Assembly (NCBI RefSeq): GCF_932526225.1
Contig: NC_064037.1
Coordinates: forward strand, 18,018,471 to 18,082,470
Direction of reading: 5' to 3'
Length of the DNA: 64,000 nt
Source: Nematostella vectensis
Taxonomy: Eukaryota > Cnidaria > Anthozoa > Actiniaria > Edwardsiidae
Positions 33,336-47,700 of this stretch are shown in pieces (position 1 is the stretch's first letter; each line of letters begins with the position of its first letter). The notes under the pieces were generated by a model that did no database searches, was not told the DNA's origin, and saw nothing but the letters and a program-made list of their open reading frames with translations. The translations under genes were made by a program, and so were the position numbers.

Positions 33336-36300
33336 ATGGCTTCTAGTCCCCGTATGTCCTTCTCCAAATCACCAAACTCTACCGTACAAAGACCTATGGC
33401 TTCTTTTAAACCCTTGTCGCCAACTAGCACAGTGATCACGATAGAGAAAAACAAACAAAAAGTTGTGCCGGTGAATGGTGGCGATCTTGTTGTGTTTGGG
33501 ATCCATCTACACTTACACTCCAAACCTGTACAATTTGCTATTTGTTGTGGTGGAGTTTTGTTCTTTTATTTATTGTATGGATACGTACAAGTAAGTTTTT
33601 ACATGTTTTTTTTTATTATTTCTATCGGCTTAATTATCAATTTACTTGGCTCAATTTTGCGACCGTTGGTTCGATACTATAAAATTTCTCTTCAATAGAT
33701 TGATGTACGATGTTGTAATAATTTATTTTTTCGGGTTAACAGAAATCACCATCTTAGTATGTAAAAAGTTTTGTAAAATAATCTTGGATAGTCACAGATA
33801 TTTTTAACATAGTGGACACATACCTGTCAACTCTCCCGCATTAGGCGGGAGTCTCAAGATTTTGGACCCCTTCTCCCACTTTCCCGCGTTAAGCACCAAA
33901 TCTCCCGCTTTTTAGCGATTTTTATCGCTTTCGAAAAACTATTCTATAGAAAATTGTCATTTTGCCTATTTTCTATTATTGAAAATATTTGAATCAATAA
34001 TTCCTTTGTGTAGCACAATTAATCTAACACCCTCGTGAGATCAATAAGTGGATTTGTTCGTGAGAGCTTTCTATACTGCAAACGCCTGCAAGGCTAAACC
34101 CACCCCTCCCCCTTAAAAATAAATATACCCCACCCCTCCCCCCAAAATATTCTCAAGCCTTGAGATTTTCAGAGGTTGACAGGTATGTGGACATGTGACT
34201 CCACAGGATTGAGGCATCAGCACATTGTGCAGGCCTGTAACAGGGGGTTAGGGGGTACGGAGCCCACAAGCTTCCTTGGAGAAAATGGTCTGCTAAATGG
34301 GTAAATCAGCTTCCCTCCTGGTCAAAATCTTGTCTACAGGCCTGTTGTGCAAAATAAAAGTAAAGCCTTTATATGTGCATGCTTGCAATCAGAAGTAAAC
34401 TATTTCAAGGCTGCTCCCAACAATCGCATCATTTTCCTTTTGTCACTCACATAACGATCATTGATTATTTTAAATGGAAAGAGCAAAAAAATTTTAAATT
34501 GTTAAAGCAGTGTGTATATTGTATGTTTTTTTTCAATATATTCATTTGTCTTTTGTCAGTTAAGTTTTTGCTGGTGGTAAACTGGTGCATAAATGAATAT
34601 ATCATTTCGGTATCTACCTAAATTGCCAGCATATCACTGGCCAATGGTATTTCATGCATGGTATTACAGCATAAAACCAGTAAAACAGGTATTAACAACT
34701 GTCCTCTGATTTCTCAATTAGGAATGGATTTTCCGACTAGAAGGGTTCAGGCCATATGGCTGGTACTTGACACTTGTGCAGTTCGGTTTGTATGCAATAT
34801 TTGGAACAGTGGAAACAAGCTTTCAAACAGATAAATCAAGAAAGTAAGAGAATCTTACCAATCAGCTTCCCCAGTAGCCTGTATGTAGGGGCACTCAAGG
34901 GTGTCCACACCTGTCTTACCCATCAGCTTCCCCAGTAGCCTGTATGTAGGGGCACTCAAGGGTGTCCACACCTATCTTACCCATCAGCTTCCACAGTAGC
35001 CTGTATGTAGGGGCACTCAAGGGTGTCCACACCTATCTTATCCATCAGCTTCCCCAGTAGCCTGTATGTAGGGGCACTCAAGGGTGTCCACACCTGTCTT
35101 ACCCATCAGCTTCCCCAGTAGCCTGTATGTAGGGGCACTCAAGGGTGTCCACACCTGTCTTACCCATCAGCTTCCCCAGTAGCCTGTATGTAGCGGCACT
35201 CAAGGGTGTCCACACCTATCTTATCCATCAGCTTCCACAGTAGCCTGTATGTAGGGGCACTCAAGGGTGTCCACACCTGTCTTACCCATCAGCTTCCCCA
35301 GTAGCCTGTATGTAGGGGCACTCAAGGGTGTCCACACCTATCTTACCCATCAGCTTCCACAGTAGCCTGTATGTAGGGGCACTCAAGGGTGTCCACACCT
35401 ATCTTATCCATCAGCTTCCCCAGTAGCCTGTATGTAGGGGCACTCAAGGGTGTCCACACCTGTCTTACCCATCAGCTTCCCTGTAGCCTGTATGTAGGGG
35501 CACTCAAGGGTGTCCACACCTATCTTACCCATCAGCTTCCACAGTAGCCTGTATGTAGGGGCACTCAAGGGTGTCCACACCTATCTTATCCATCAGCTTC
35601 CACAGTAGCCTGTATGTAGCGGCACTCAAGGGTGTCCACACCTGTCTTACCCATCAGCTTCCCCAGTAGCCTGTATGTAGGGGCACTCAAGGGTGTCCAC
35701 ACCTATCTTATCCATCAGCTTCCCCAGTAGCCTGTATGTAGGGGCACTCAAAGGTGTCCACACCTATCTTACCCATCAGCTTCCACAGTAGCCTGTATGT
35801 AGGGGCACTCAAGGGTGTCCACACGTCTTACCCATCAGCTTCCCCAGTAGCCTGTATGTAGGGGCACTCAAAGGTGTCCACACCTATCTTACCCATCAGC
35901 TTCCACAGTAGCCTGTATGTAGGGGCACTCAAGGGTGTCCACACCTGTCTTACCCATCAGCTTCCCCAGTAGCCTGTATGTAGGGGCACTCAAAGGTGTC
36001 CACACCTATCTTACCCATCAGCTTCCACAGTAGCCTGTATGTAGGGGCACTCAAGGGTGTCCACACATGTCTTACCCATCAGCTTCCCCAGTAGCCTGTA
36101 TGTAGGGGCACTCAAGGGTGTCCACACCTATCTTACCCATCAGCTTCCACAGTAGCTTGTATGTAGGGGCACTCAAGGGTGTCCACACCTGTCTTACCCA
36201 TCAGCTTCCCCAGTAGCCTGTATGTAGGGGCACTCAAGGGTGTCCACACCTGTCTTACCCATCAGCTTCCCCAGTAGCCTGTATGTAGGGGCATTCAAGG

Positions 36301-39300
36301 GTGTCCACACCTATCTTACCCATCAGCTTCCACAGTAGCTTGTATGTAGGGGCACTCAAGGGTGTCCACACCTGTCTTACCCATCAGCTTCCCCAGTAGC
36401 CTGTATGTAGGGGCACTCAAGGGTGTCCACACCTGTCTTACCCATCAGCTTCCCCAGTAGCCTGTATGTAGGGGCACTCAAGGGTGTCCACACCTGTCTT
36501 ACCCATCAGATTCCCCAGTAGCCTGTATGTAGGGGCACTCAAGGGTGTCCACACCTGTCTTACCCATCAGCTTCCCCAGTAGCCTGTATGTAGGGGCACT
36601 CAAGGGTGTCCACACCTGTCTTACCCATCAGCTTCCCCAGTAGCCTGTATGTAGGGGCACTCAAGGGTGTCCACACCTGTCTTACCCATCAGCTTCCCCA
36701 GTAGCCTGTATGTAGGGGCACTCAAGGGTGTCCACACCTGTCTTACCCATCAGCTTCCCCAGTAGCCTGTATGTAGGGGCACTCAAGGGTGTCCACACCT
36801 GTCTTACCCATCAGCTTCCCCAGTAGCCTGTATGTAGGGGCACTCAAGGGTGTCCACACATGTCTTACCCATCAGCTTCCACAGTAGCCTGTATGTAGGG
36901 GCACTCAAGGGTGTCCACACCTGTCTTACCCATCAGCTTCCCCAGAAGCCTGTATGTAGCGGCACTCAAGGGTGTCCACACCTGTCTTACCCATCAGATT
37001 CCCCAGTAGCCTGTATGTAGGGGCACTCAAGGGTGTCCACACCTATCTTACCCATCAGCTTCCCCAGTAGCCTGTATGTAGCGGCACTCAAGGGTGTCCA
37101 CACATGTCTTACCCATCAGCTTCCACAGTAGCCTGTATGTAGGGGCACTCAAGGGTGTCCACACCTGTCTTACCCATCAGCTTCCCCAGTAGCCTGTATG
37201 TAGGGGCACTCAAGGGTGTCCACACCTGTCTTACCCATCAGCTTCCCCAGTAGCCTGTATGTAGGGGCACTCAAGGGTGTCCACACCTGTCTTACCCATC
37301 AGATTCCCCAGTAGCCTGTATGTAGGGGCACTCAAGGGTGTCCACACCTGTCTTACCCATCAGCTTCCCCAGTAGCCTGTATGTAGGGGCACTCAAGGGT
37401 GTCCACACCTGTCTTACCCATCAGCTTCCCCAGTAGCCTGTATGTAGGGGCACTCAAGGGTGTCCACACCTGTCTTACCCATCAGCTTCCCCAGTAGCCT
37501 GTATGTAGGGGCACTCAAGGGTGTCCACACCTGTCTTACCCATCAGCTTCCCCAGTAGCCTGTATGTAGGGGCACTCAAGGGTGTCCACACCTGTCTTAC
37601 CCATCAGCTTCCCCAGTAGCCTGTATGTAGGGGCACTCAAGGGTGTCCACACATGTCTTACCCATCAGCTTCCACAGTAGCCTGTATGTAGGGGCACTCA
37701 AGGGTGTCCACACCTGTCTTACCCATCAGCTTCCCCAGAAGCCTGTATGTAGCGGCACTCAAGGGTGTCCACACCTGTCTTACCCATCAGATTCCCCAGT
37801 AGCCTGTATGTAGCGGCACTCAAGGGTGTCCACACCTATCTTACCCATCAGCTTCCCCAGTAGCCTGTATGTAGCGGCACTCAAGGGTGTCCACACATGT
37901 CTTACCCATCAGCTTCCACAGTAGCCTGTATGTAGGGGCACTCAAGGGTGTCCACACCTGTCTTACCCATCAGCTTCCCCAGTAGCCTGTATGTAGGGGC
38001 ACTCAAGGGTGTCCACACCTGTCTTACCCATCAGCTTCCCCAGTAGCCTGTATGTAGGGGCACTCAAGGGTGTCCACACCTGTCTTACCCATCAGCTTCC
38101 CTGTAGCCTGTATGTAGGCGCACTCAAGGGTGTTCACACCTATCTTACCCATCAGCTTCCACACTAGCCTGTATGTAGGGGCACTCAAGGGTGTTCACAC
38201 CTATCTTACCCATCAGCTTCCCCAGTAGCCTGTATGTAGGGGCAGTCAATGGTGTCCACACATGTCTTACCCATCAGCTTCCCCAGTAGCCTGTATGTAG
38301 GGGCACTCAAGGGTGTCCACACCTGTCTTACCCATCAGCTTCCACAGTAGCCTGTATGTAGGGGCACTCAAGGCTGTCCACACCTGTCTTACCCATCAGC
38401 TTCCCCAGTAGCCTGTATGTAGGGGCACTCAAGGCTGTCCACACCTGTCTTACCCATCAGCTTCCCCAGTAGCCTGTATGTAGGGGCACTCAAGGGTGTC
38501 CACACATGTCTTACCCATCAGCTTCCCCAGTAGCCTGTATGTAGGGGCACTCAAGGGTGTCCACACCTATCTTACTCATCAGCTTCTCCAGTAGCCTGTA
38601 TGTTGGGGCACTCAAGGGTGTCCACACCTATCTTACCCATCAGCTTCCCCAGTAGCCTGTATGTAGCGGCACTCAAGGGTGTCCACACCTGTCTTACCCA
38701 TCAGCTTCCCCAGTAGCCTGTATGTAGCGGCACTCAAGGGTGTCCACACCTATCTTACTCATCAGCTTCTCCAGTAGCCTGTATGTTGGGGCACTCAAGG
38801 GTGTCCACACCTATCTTACCCATCAGCTTCCACAGTAGCCTGTATGTAGCGGCACTCAAGGGTGTCCACACCTGTCTTACCCATCAGCTTCCCCAGTAGC
38901 CTGTATGTAGGGGCACTCAAGGGTGTCCACACCTATCTTACCCATCAGCTTCCCCAGTAGCCTGTATGTAGGGGCACTCAAGGGTGTCCACACCTATCTT
39001 ACCCATCAGCTTCCACAGTAGCCTGTATGTAGGGGCACTCAAGGGTGTCCACACCTGTCTTACCCATCAGCTTCCCCAGTAGCCTGTATGTAGGGGCACT
39101 CAAGGGTGTCCACACCTGTCTTACCCATCAGCTTCCCCAGAAGCCTGTATGTAGGGGCACTCAAGGGTGTCCACACCTGTCTTACCCATCAGATTCCACA
39201 GTAGCCTGTATGTAGGGGCACTCAAGGGTGTCCACACATGTCTTACCCATCAGCTTCCCCAGTAGCCTGTATGTAGGGGCACTCAAGGGTGTCCACACCT

Positions 39301-42300
39301 ATCTTACCCATCAGCTTCCCCAGTAGCCTGTATGTAGCGGCACTCAAGGGTGTCCACACCTGTCTTACCCATCAGCTTCCCCAGTAGCCTGTATGTAGGG
39401 GCACTCAAGGGTGTCCACACATGTCTTACCCATCAGCTTCCCCAGTAGCCTGTATGTAGGGGCACTCAAGGGTGTCCACACCTATCTTGTCCATCAGCTT
39501 CCCCAGTAGCCTGTATGTAGGGGCACTCAAGGGTGTCCACACCTGTCTTACCCATCAGCTTCCCCAGTAGCCTGTATGTAGGGGCACTCAAGGGTGTCCA
39601 CACCTATCTTACCCATCAGCTTCCCCAGTAGCTTGTATGTAGGGGCACTCAAGGGTTTTAATGAGTGGCTTGAAATGTCTTGTAGGTACTCTCAAAATCT
39701 AGCCTGTTAGTAGTCAGTACTTGTAAAGTAAAAGCTGAGAAAGGAGTTTGAAGTATGTATCTATGAGTAAAGCTATCTGCTTACATGAGCATGCTTTCTA
39801 TCTGTTGATAGTAATATTTTGTATGTTTTATTTTTTTTGTCTAGAATACCACTGAAGACATATGCTGGCCTTGCACTCCTCACAGTCTCGACAATGGGTC
39901 TTTCCAACTCTTCCCTTGGCTACCTTAACTATCCTACCCAGGTACAATAAAGGCGTACAGGTGCTTTTGGGGTGGGGTAGAAGAACTTGCCTCCTTTCAA
40001 GCAGCTGGGTCTTTATCCAAAATCTTACTACCCACTCTTAGAGGAAAATTGCACTAATCTTTCTTGCTTCTCAGTAGCACTGTATTTTGCCTTTTCTCAC
40101 ACTGAATCTTGGCCAAATCGTGTATTTCTCTTCTGGGTTTGGTAATCTACCATCTATGTTCTACTTATTTTTTGTTGCAGGTTATTTTCAAGAGCTGTAA
40201 ATTAATTCCTGTAATGGTTGGTGGGATTATCATCCAAGGTGCATGAGAATTTATCATATATATATCTATGGTTAATGGGTGCAGTAGAATTAATCATATG
40301 TATTCATCATTTTATGGGTGCAGAAGAATAAAAATATCCATGGTTTATGGGTGCCATAAGTCAAGTCCTGAACCACTTTACACAGCTTGGTATATCTGTT
40401 GTGTCACAGAGGAGGAGGAGGTGACAACAATTAAACCAAGCAATGCTTCAATGCAAAAAAACCTTTTTAGCAGTCAAGAGGGGTGCACCCCCCTCCCCCC
40501 ACACCTTGCACACACACCCTAAATATACCCGTTGACAATTCTTTTTTTAGGAAAGAGATATGGTATCATAGACTTTGTTGCATGCCTGTTCATGAGTTTG
40601 GGGTTGATTCTATTTACACTGGCAGACAGCAAAGTTCAGCCTGAATTTAACCACACGGGTAAGTACCTCTCCTTATATGGCGACAGCAGCAGATATGGAA
40701 AATGGTCAGGTTGCATTGTGGCTACCTCCAACGCTACCATGTTGTATCTGTATCTCAATGCCTAGCCTTTTAATAGAATATATATTTTGGGGTGTTGGCC
40801 CGACTGAAACTTCCATTAATACCCTGTGTTTTAGGTGTGGTGTTCATTTCACTGGCCTTGTGCGCTGATGCTGTTATTGGCAATGTACAAGAGAAAACAA
40901 TGAAAGCATATCGTAGCACAAATACAGAAGTGGTAAGGGCCCTGCTTATCATATAATTATCTCCTATTCCTTTTTTGATAAACATCTATTTTTCTTTATA
41001 GGTTTTATATTCTTATGGCATTGGGTTTGTTTATATTCTGGTTGGCCTCACAGTGTCAGGAAGCTTGCTAGATGCCTTTCAATTTTGCGCTCAGGTGAGA
41101 TTATACACACCTTTACACACCATTTATTCATTTGGAAACTATTTGCCTTGGCAGCAAAATAACAACAACAAAATGCAACTTATTCAGGACTTAGAAATCA
41201 GGCAGAAAGTTTCTAAAAGGGCTTTCTGGCATGAAGACCGCAGCCATTTTTTAGTTTAACTTGGTGTAATTTTGCAACCCATTAAGTCATATGATTTCTT
41301 ATCTTCTGTTTGTTTTTTAGCATCCAGTGCAAGTATATGGACTGGCATTCTTATTTTCTATTAGTGGATACCTGGGAATTACATTTGTTTTGATGCTCGT
41401 CAGATTATTTGGAGCATTGATGGCAGTGACAGGTAATAATATTTCTACTGTTCTGACAAAACTATGTGTGGTACCTTTATTTTGCGAGGTCATCCCCTGT
41501 ACTGTGCTAGGTGAATTCTTCTGAGGTTGTTACCTTTAAGTCTAACTTTCTTGAAAATATTTTTTTGTTTTTGAATATTCAAAACTCTCATCATTTGAAA
41601 ATACAACTTTCACTGTGTCATTTGGTACTTTTAAAATATGCTGAAAAAATAAGCACCACATGTTTTGGTTGAAGGGTGGATCACTGAAATTCAAACAGAT
41701 TTAATTCATTGCTGAGATGAAAAACTAACTTGCATAGAGTTTCATGGCCTACAAATTAAACTATATGTTACACAAGCCGGATCAAAAGGCTTTAATGGGA
41801 TTTTTTTAACGCAATAAGCAACTGAAATATAAATATGGTATGCTTTTATCCCAAATTTTTTTTTGCTTTTTTTCAACAAGCTGTTCTCTTTAATTATCAT
41901 TATTTTTGTCAGGGTTCTTAAATTTAATAATGTAATTTTAGGGGTAGTATTATGATTGAATAATACACAATGAAAGAATGTAATACAAGAGAGCACATCC
42001 TAACATGTCAAATTCTGATTTTGCAATTCTAAGACTTGCTACTTTTATTGCAGTGACTACTTTCCGCAAGGCAGTCACAATGGTTCTGTCATTTCTATTT
42101 TTTACAAAACCATTTACAACACAGTAAGTTAAATACTATTTTCAATGTTACTTCAATAACACTAAGTAGACAAAGCATGAATACTATCAATTTGTTTTTC
42201 TTTTTGTAGGTACTTATGGTCTGCATTTATTGTGTTCTTTGGAATTTTTCTTAATGTGTATAGTAAAAACAAAGCACAGATGGATCAGTTGTTTTACCGT

Positions 42301-42375
42301 CACTGGAAGATGGCAAGTTCGTTTTTGTCAAAACGTCAGGAACCTAGGAAACCATTGCTAATGGAGAATGTTTAG
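33336..42375 (+). CDS. SLC35B3: SLC35B3, PAPS transporter 2, 10 exons
   Basis: Joined exons: 33336-33590, 34722-34843, 39845-39941, 40181-40238, 40551-40658, 40835-40932, 41002-41094, 41321-41432, 42054-42123, 42210-42375. All are GT-AG with agreeing phases, giving 392 residues (human 401). The product is a nucleotide-sugar-transporter-type carrier moving the sulphate donor PAPS from cytosol into the Golgi for sulphation. Strongly conserved stretches are FFYLLYGYVQ, EGFRPYGWYLTLVQFG, TMGLSNSSLGYLNYPTQ, VIFKSCKLIPVM, SLALCADAVIGNVQEK, LYSYGIGFVYIL, FGALMAVTVTTFRKA and GIFLNVYSKNK. About ten hydrophobic segments are expected. The N-terminal 50 residues are Ser/Thr/Pro-rich and cytosolic in type. 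Intron 2 is a 5.0-kb minisatellite; intron 1 carries a MITE. AATAAA at 42734-42739 may be the polyadenylation signal. Confidence 0.95.
33820..34186. mobile_element. 367-bp hAT-like MITE in SLC35B3 intron 1
   Basis: Starts ATACCTGTCAACTCTCC and ends GAGGTTGACAGGTAT. Flanked by GTGGACAC (33812-33819) and GTGGACAT (34187-34194), an 8-bp target duplication with one difference, as hAT elements make. It contains an internal hairpin, TCCCGCATTAGGCGGGA. Non-coding. Confidence 0.8.
34851..39655. repeat. 61-bp minisatellite, about 78 copies, in SLC35B3 intron 2
   Basis: The unit contains CAGCTTCCCCAGTAGCCTGT, ATGTAGGGGCACTCAAGGGT and GTCCACACCTGTCTTACCCA. Point variants (CCACAG, TAGCGGC, CTATCTT) recur in blocks, showing higher-order duplication. 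The array begins only a few bases after the exon 2 donor at 34844, and ends about 190 bp before the exon 3 acceptor. Confidence 0.97.
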
Positions 42376-42861
42376 AATATGTTCACAAGAAAGGTATTGT
42401 ATTAACAGGACCGTAGCAGGGGTTGGGGCACTGGGGGCATGTGTCTCCCAATATTTTTAAAAATTATAAAGAAATGACCAGTGGGTGCATGGCCCCTAAT
42501 ATTTTCTTAATGTCGGGCTGTAGCAGGGGACACCAAGAATGATATAGGAGTCAAGCAGACAGCAATAAGGAAACATGTTGATCCAGCTCAACATTTGAAT
42601 TGCTCATACAGATCAGCCATGTTTATTTTTTATCCTAGATTAGAAACTGGGGTACTGTATAAATTTTGAAATATGTATTTATAAAGAAAATAGAATGCCC
42701 TGTAATGTACGGCTTACATCAGGAAGCTATTGGAATAAAATATGAAATATTATTGCCTTTACTCCTATTATATAGGATTGGTCACATAGATGTAAATCTA
42801 TTTCTTTTCCTTGTTTTTGTATGTCCGGTGTCTCAACAAACACTTATTGACGTATGTATAT
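42376..42861. other. SLC35B3 3' UTR and spacer
   Basis: Probable 3' UTR with AATAAA at 42734-42739. A GGACCGTAGCAGGGG-like start near 42408 and GGGCTGTAGCAGGGG near 42514 suggest a degenerate short repeat. No other gene is seen. Confidence 0.4.
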
Positions 42862-44067
42862 TAAACACATTTTTGAAACAATATGGAGATGCCAAAAGCA
42901 ATATGGAGATAAGTGGGTTACCGCGATTACCGTCTCTTTAACCAATCAGATTGTAAGGGATAAGTCCCTTGAGTCTGGCAGTAAAATTTACTCAACATAA
43001 GCCAATCACAATTGACCCTTTGGTAAGTAACCCAAACTTAAAACTATATGTTTTCCAAAATGGGCCGATTGCCTCCTTTTTATCTCGATACAAAAAACGT
43101 ACCTGTTTTAAATACATGTAAGAAGAGTTTCCATGGTAAAAGTTTAATAAATTCTTTGAAACACCTGAGTTCTGTATCAAATTATGCTTGTTATGCCTAA
43201 GAATCTTTGCACCAAAATGCATTCCGGAGTTTAGGCTCGTTTTAACAAGGAAACAGCTACCTGTGGTATCATGACTATACACTGAACGTGTTGCTACTAT
43301 TATTTTACTGATTTGTCTTATTTTTAAGGGAATAATATTGTGAAACACCAAAAGCTATTTATAGCTATGAGTAATTTTGCAGGCTACTTGAGAACTGTTG
43401 TTTACACAAGATTATGAGCAATTGGAGTTATTCGAATTAGAGCTGGATACATGGCAGGTTGCATTCTTTTAGATTTGCGTCGTACTGATAGAGTGGGCTA
43501 TCAATCCCAATGCATACAAAATATGCTGTTATTATATAGCTAATGTAGCCAGATTTTAGAATAGACCATTCAAATGATGCACTTAGCTTCTATTTATTTA
43601 CACAACCCACACTCCAGGTTATCAAGAGGTCAGATTATGACTATCCCTTTAGTGTTCAGTGAAAAAGTCCATTTCGTTTGTTCTTTTATCACGAATTGTT
43701 CACTTTCAATATGTTCCACAAGAATTTGGTGCTTTGTGAAATACATGATTTGATACCGAACTCAGGTGTTTCAAAGAATTTATTAAACTTTTACCATGGA
43801 AACTCTTCTTATATGTATTTAAAACAGATACGTTTTTTGTATCGAGATAAAAAGGAGGCAATCGGCCCATTTTGGAAAACATATGGTTTTAAGTTTGGGT
43901 TACTTACCAAAGGGTCAATTGTGATTGGCTTATGTTGAGTAAATTTTACTGCCAGACTCAAGGGACTTATCCCTTGCAATCTGATTGATTAAAGAGATGG
44001 TAATCACGATAACCCACTTATCTCCATATTGCTTTTGGTATCTCCATATTGTTTCAAAAATGTGTTA
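42862..44067. mobile_element. 1.2-kb element with about 320-bp inverted arms
   Basis: Left arm 42862-43183 and right arm 43746-44067 are inverted copies at roughly 95% identity. Both include AACACATTTTTGAAACAATA, TATGGAGATAAGTGGGTTA, CAATCACAATTGACCC, ATCTCGATACAAAAAACG and CCATGGTAAAAGTTTAATAA. The same peptide appears on opposite strands (42992-43351 minus, 43678-43938 plus) only because the DNA is inverted. The 560-bp centre is non-coding. No clear target duplication was found. It lies between SLC35B3 and SHPK. Confidence 0.85.
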
Positions 44068-44703
44068 TTATCATGATGTGGATAACCATATGACTTTTTT
44101 GAACTATTTCAATGTACATCATTGCACATAGGCTTAAGAGGAATAGAAACATGATATATACACATACATAGGTGTATACAGTCATAAAACCCTGTTGCAA
44201 AACCTCCAAGAATCCTTTCTTGTAGAAACACATGTTGAAAATCGAACTTAAGAAGCAGTTTTGCTTGTTTGGTATGCTCTATTTCCAGACAAGGGTTTTC
44301 GTATGTTGCACAACTTTGAATAAACCTCAAAGGAAAAGAGGAAAGGGTGACTTACTAGGCAATAAAAAAAACTCAAACATAGTTTCACGGCAGCTCATAC
44401 CTGCTAGTTTGAGAGAGCAAGGAGTTTGAGTTTTCGGAGTAGAAATAAATACACATATTTCAAATAATGTTGCATTCAGAGAATCCACCAAAAAAATTGA
44501 GTAAAGCAAAAGGTTTAGACAGCATTAGCCTCCTTGTTTTTGTGCCTACCAACATACACGAGACTAGGACTTCGTTTACCCACGAAACACTACGGGATAG
44601 GCACACTTGTGTATAATAATTGTGGATTCTTGTGTAAAACCCCATTTAAAATAGGTGTATACATACATACACTTAATTGTGGTGATTGACGTCAAACTGT
44701 AGT
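44068..44703. other. Spacer at the 3' side of SHPK
   Basis: No gene recognised. It lies downstream of the minus-strand SHPK stop and may include its 3' UTR, but no clear AATAAA on the minus strand was found. Confidence 0.35.
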
Positions 44704-47700
44704 TTAGTTGCATTCAAGCACAGCCAATGCTGCACCCAAAGAAGCATCATTCTCTTTACACAGCACAAGGGGAAGCCCCCAAACTTGTTTAACAAGTTCC
44801 TGCATCAAGTCATTCTGGACCAGAGCCCTCCCAGTGCCCACAATCCTTTTCACACCACATCTCCTTGACCTTTCACCTGGCAACATCTCATGCAAGTTTG
44901 CTAACATTCCTTGGCAAATTGCAGCGGTGATATCACCAAGTGAGGTATTTCCACTCAGAATATTGGAAACCATGCCTGTAAGATTTGTCGAATGTCTCTC
45001 CCCCCATATGGTTGGCCTGATAGCCAGTGTGGTCATACTGTCAGCAGATGCAAGTAAATTCTTGTAGATAGTTTCTGTGTTTGGGATCTCTTGAATTTTC
45101 AGCTCCTCCATCCAGGATTTCACTGTCTCCGCAAAGTGGGTTATGACATTGCCACCTTTAAAGCATTGTTATCACAATTATTGAAATTATCCAAGTCATA
45201 CGCATCACACACACACACCATAGGGTCAGGGGGGGTCCCAGTCATATGCATCACACACACACCATGGGGTCAGGGGGTCCAAGTCATACCCATCACACAC
45301 ACACCATGGGGTCAGGGGGGTCCAAGTCATACCCATCACACACACACCATGGGGTCAGGGGGGTCCAAGTCATACCCAACACAAACACCATGGGGTCAGG
45401 GGGGTCCAAGTCATACCCATCTCATACACACCATGGGGTCAGGGGGTCCAAGTCATACCCAACACACACACACCATGGGGTCAGGGGGTCCAAGTCATAC
45501 CCATCACACACACACCATGGGGTCAGGGGGGGTCCAAGTCATACCCATCACACTATCCATTATTCCTGACAGCATAGCCAAAGGCTTATAGAATAATACA
45601 CAATGTAGGGAAATAATTGGTAGCTTGTATAAATTATTAGCATCTAACAATCACTGCACCAGCCACTACAACAACTGACAACTTCCATTGTAGGTATACA
45701 ATACAATGCACTTAATTCATAGAGGGTAACATATTAATATGAACATGTAAACATATTAAATAGAGCCCCCTTATAAATCAGCAAAGATTGCTTTCCCTGA
45801 CTATGACCTAGATATGGTCTTGGCAACCTGGTAAATGGGAATACAGGGTTACGATTTTGTTGAAAGTCTTTGCTGATGTTTCAAACATTACCATAGCCTT
45901 TCCCACACTTGATTGGCAACATTTCTTACCATGTAAGGAAGCCGCCACCATCACTTGATCTCCTTTAAAATATGGCCACATCTGCCACGCTTCACATGAC
46001 TCATTTTCATCCACACTGAGCTGATGGTTTACTGGTGCCAGTATAGCAAACTGGGAAGATGTTCCAATGTTGAGAACTACATAGAAAAGAAAATAAGATT
46101 CCTGGTTAAGACACAAAATAATTGGAAAATAGAAAAACCCTTGGTCATACCTGCATCTGTCTTATTCTGCTGACAAGCATACATTGAGCAATGAAAGTCT
46201 CCAAGGGCAGCCCCCACAGGGGTCCCCTTGGGAATACCGCAGTAATCTGTGAACAGCAGACCAACAATCGTCCCAGGCTCATAAACATTAGGTAACAGGT
46301 GGACAGGGAATTCAGCAGCCTGAAGGCTAATGACAAATTGATGGTTAAAAGAAAATCCATACATGATATGAATTGGATATGGATATACATTTTTATGGGC
46401 TAATTTTCAAGCTGCACGGTTCCCAATAAAAATACAGGTGCTACTGGATACTGAACAAAGGACCACTCAGCTCCTAGGTTTATTTATTCTTTTCGTGTTC
46501 AATCTGTACCTGGTCTTACTTCCTAGTGACAAACCTTGTACTACAACATATAGTTTTCATTTCAAAGAGCCCTATTTTTCCCACAAGTAACACCATTTTA
46601 CTGTACATATATATGTATATATGTTACACTATTTTACACATGTATGTTATTGTACACCTTGATGCCGTAGCTTCTTCACTCACGCCATCCCTACTCACGC
46701 CACCTCTACTCAGGCCACCTCTACTCAGGCCACCTCTACTCACGCCACCTCTACTCACGTCACCTCTACTCACGCCACCTCTACTCACGTCACCTCTACT
46801 CACGCTACCTCTATTCACGTCACCTCTACTCACGTCACCTCTACTCACGCCACCTCTACCCACGCCACCTCTACTCACGTCACCTCTACTCACACCACCT
46901 CTACTCAAGCTACCTCTACTCATGCCACCTCTACTTACCCCACCTCTACTCACACCACCTCTACTCACAACACCTCTACTCACGTCACCTCTACTCACGT
47001 CACCTCTACTCATACCACCTCTACTCACACCACCTCTACTCACGTCACCTCTACTCACACCACCTCTACTCATGTCACCTCTACTCATGCCACCTCTACT
47101 CATGCCACCTCTACTCACACCACCTCTACTCATACCACCTCTACTCACAACACCTCTACTCACGTCACCTCTACTCACGTCACCTCTACTTACACCACCT
47201 CTTCTCACGCTACCTCTTCTCACGCTACCTCTACTCACGCCACGTCTACTCACACCACCTCTACTCAAGCTACCTCTACTCATGCCACCTCTACTTACCC
47301 CACCTCTATCCATGTCACCTCTACTCACGCCACCTCTACTTACCCCACCTCTATCCATGTCACCTCTACTCACGCCACCTCTACTCACGCCACCTCTACT
47401 CACGCCACCTCTACTCACACCACCTCTACTCAAGCTACCTCTACTCACACCACCTCTACTCACGCCACCTCTACTCACGTCACCTCTACTCACGCCACCT
47501 CTACTCACGTCACCTCTACTCACGCCACCTCTACTCACGTCACCTCTACTCACGTCACGTCACCTCTACTCACGTCACCTCTACTTACACCACCTCTTCT
47601 CACGCTACCTCTACTCACGCCACCTCTACTCACACCACCTCTACTCAAGCTACCTCTACTCACACCACCTCTACTCAAGCTACCTCTACTTACACCACCT

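Noticed and set aside
42992-43938. Two similar proteins (KNLLNFYHGNSSYMYLKQ) on opposite strands
   Set aside because: They are the same DNA in inverted arms of the 42862-44067 element, not paralogous genes.
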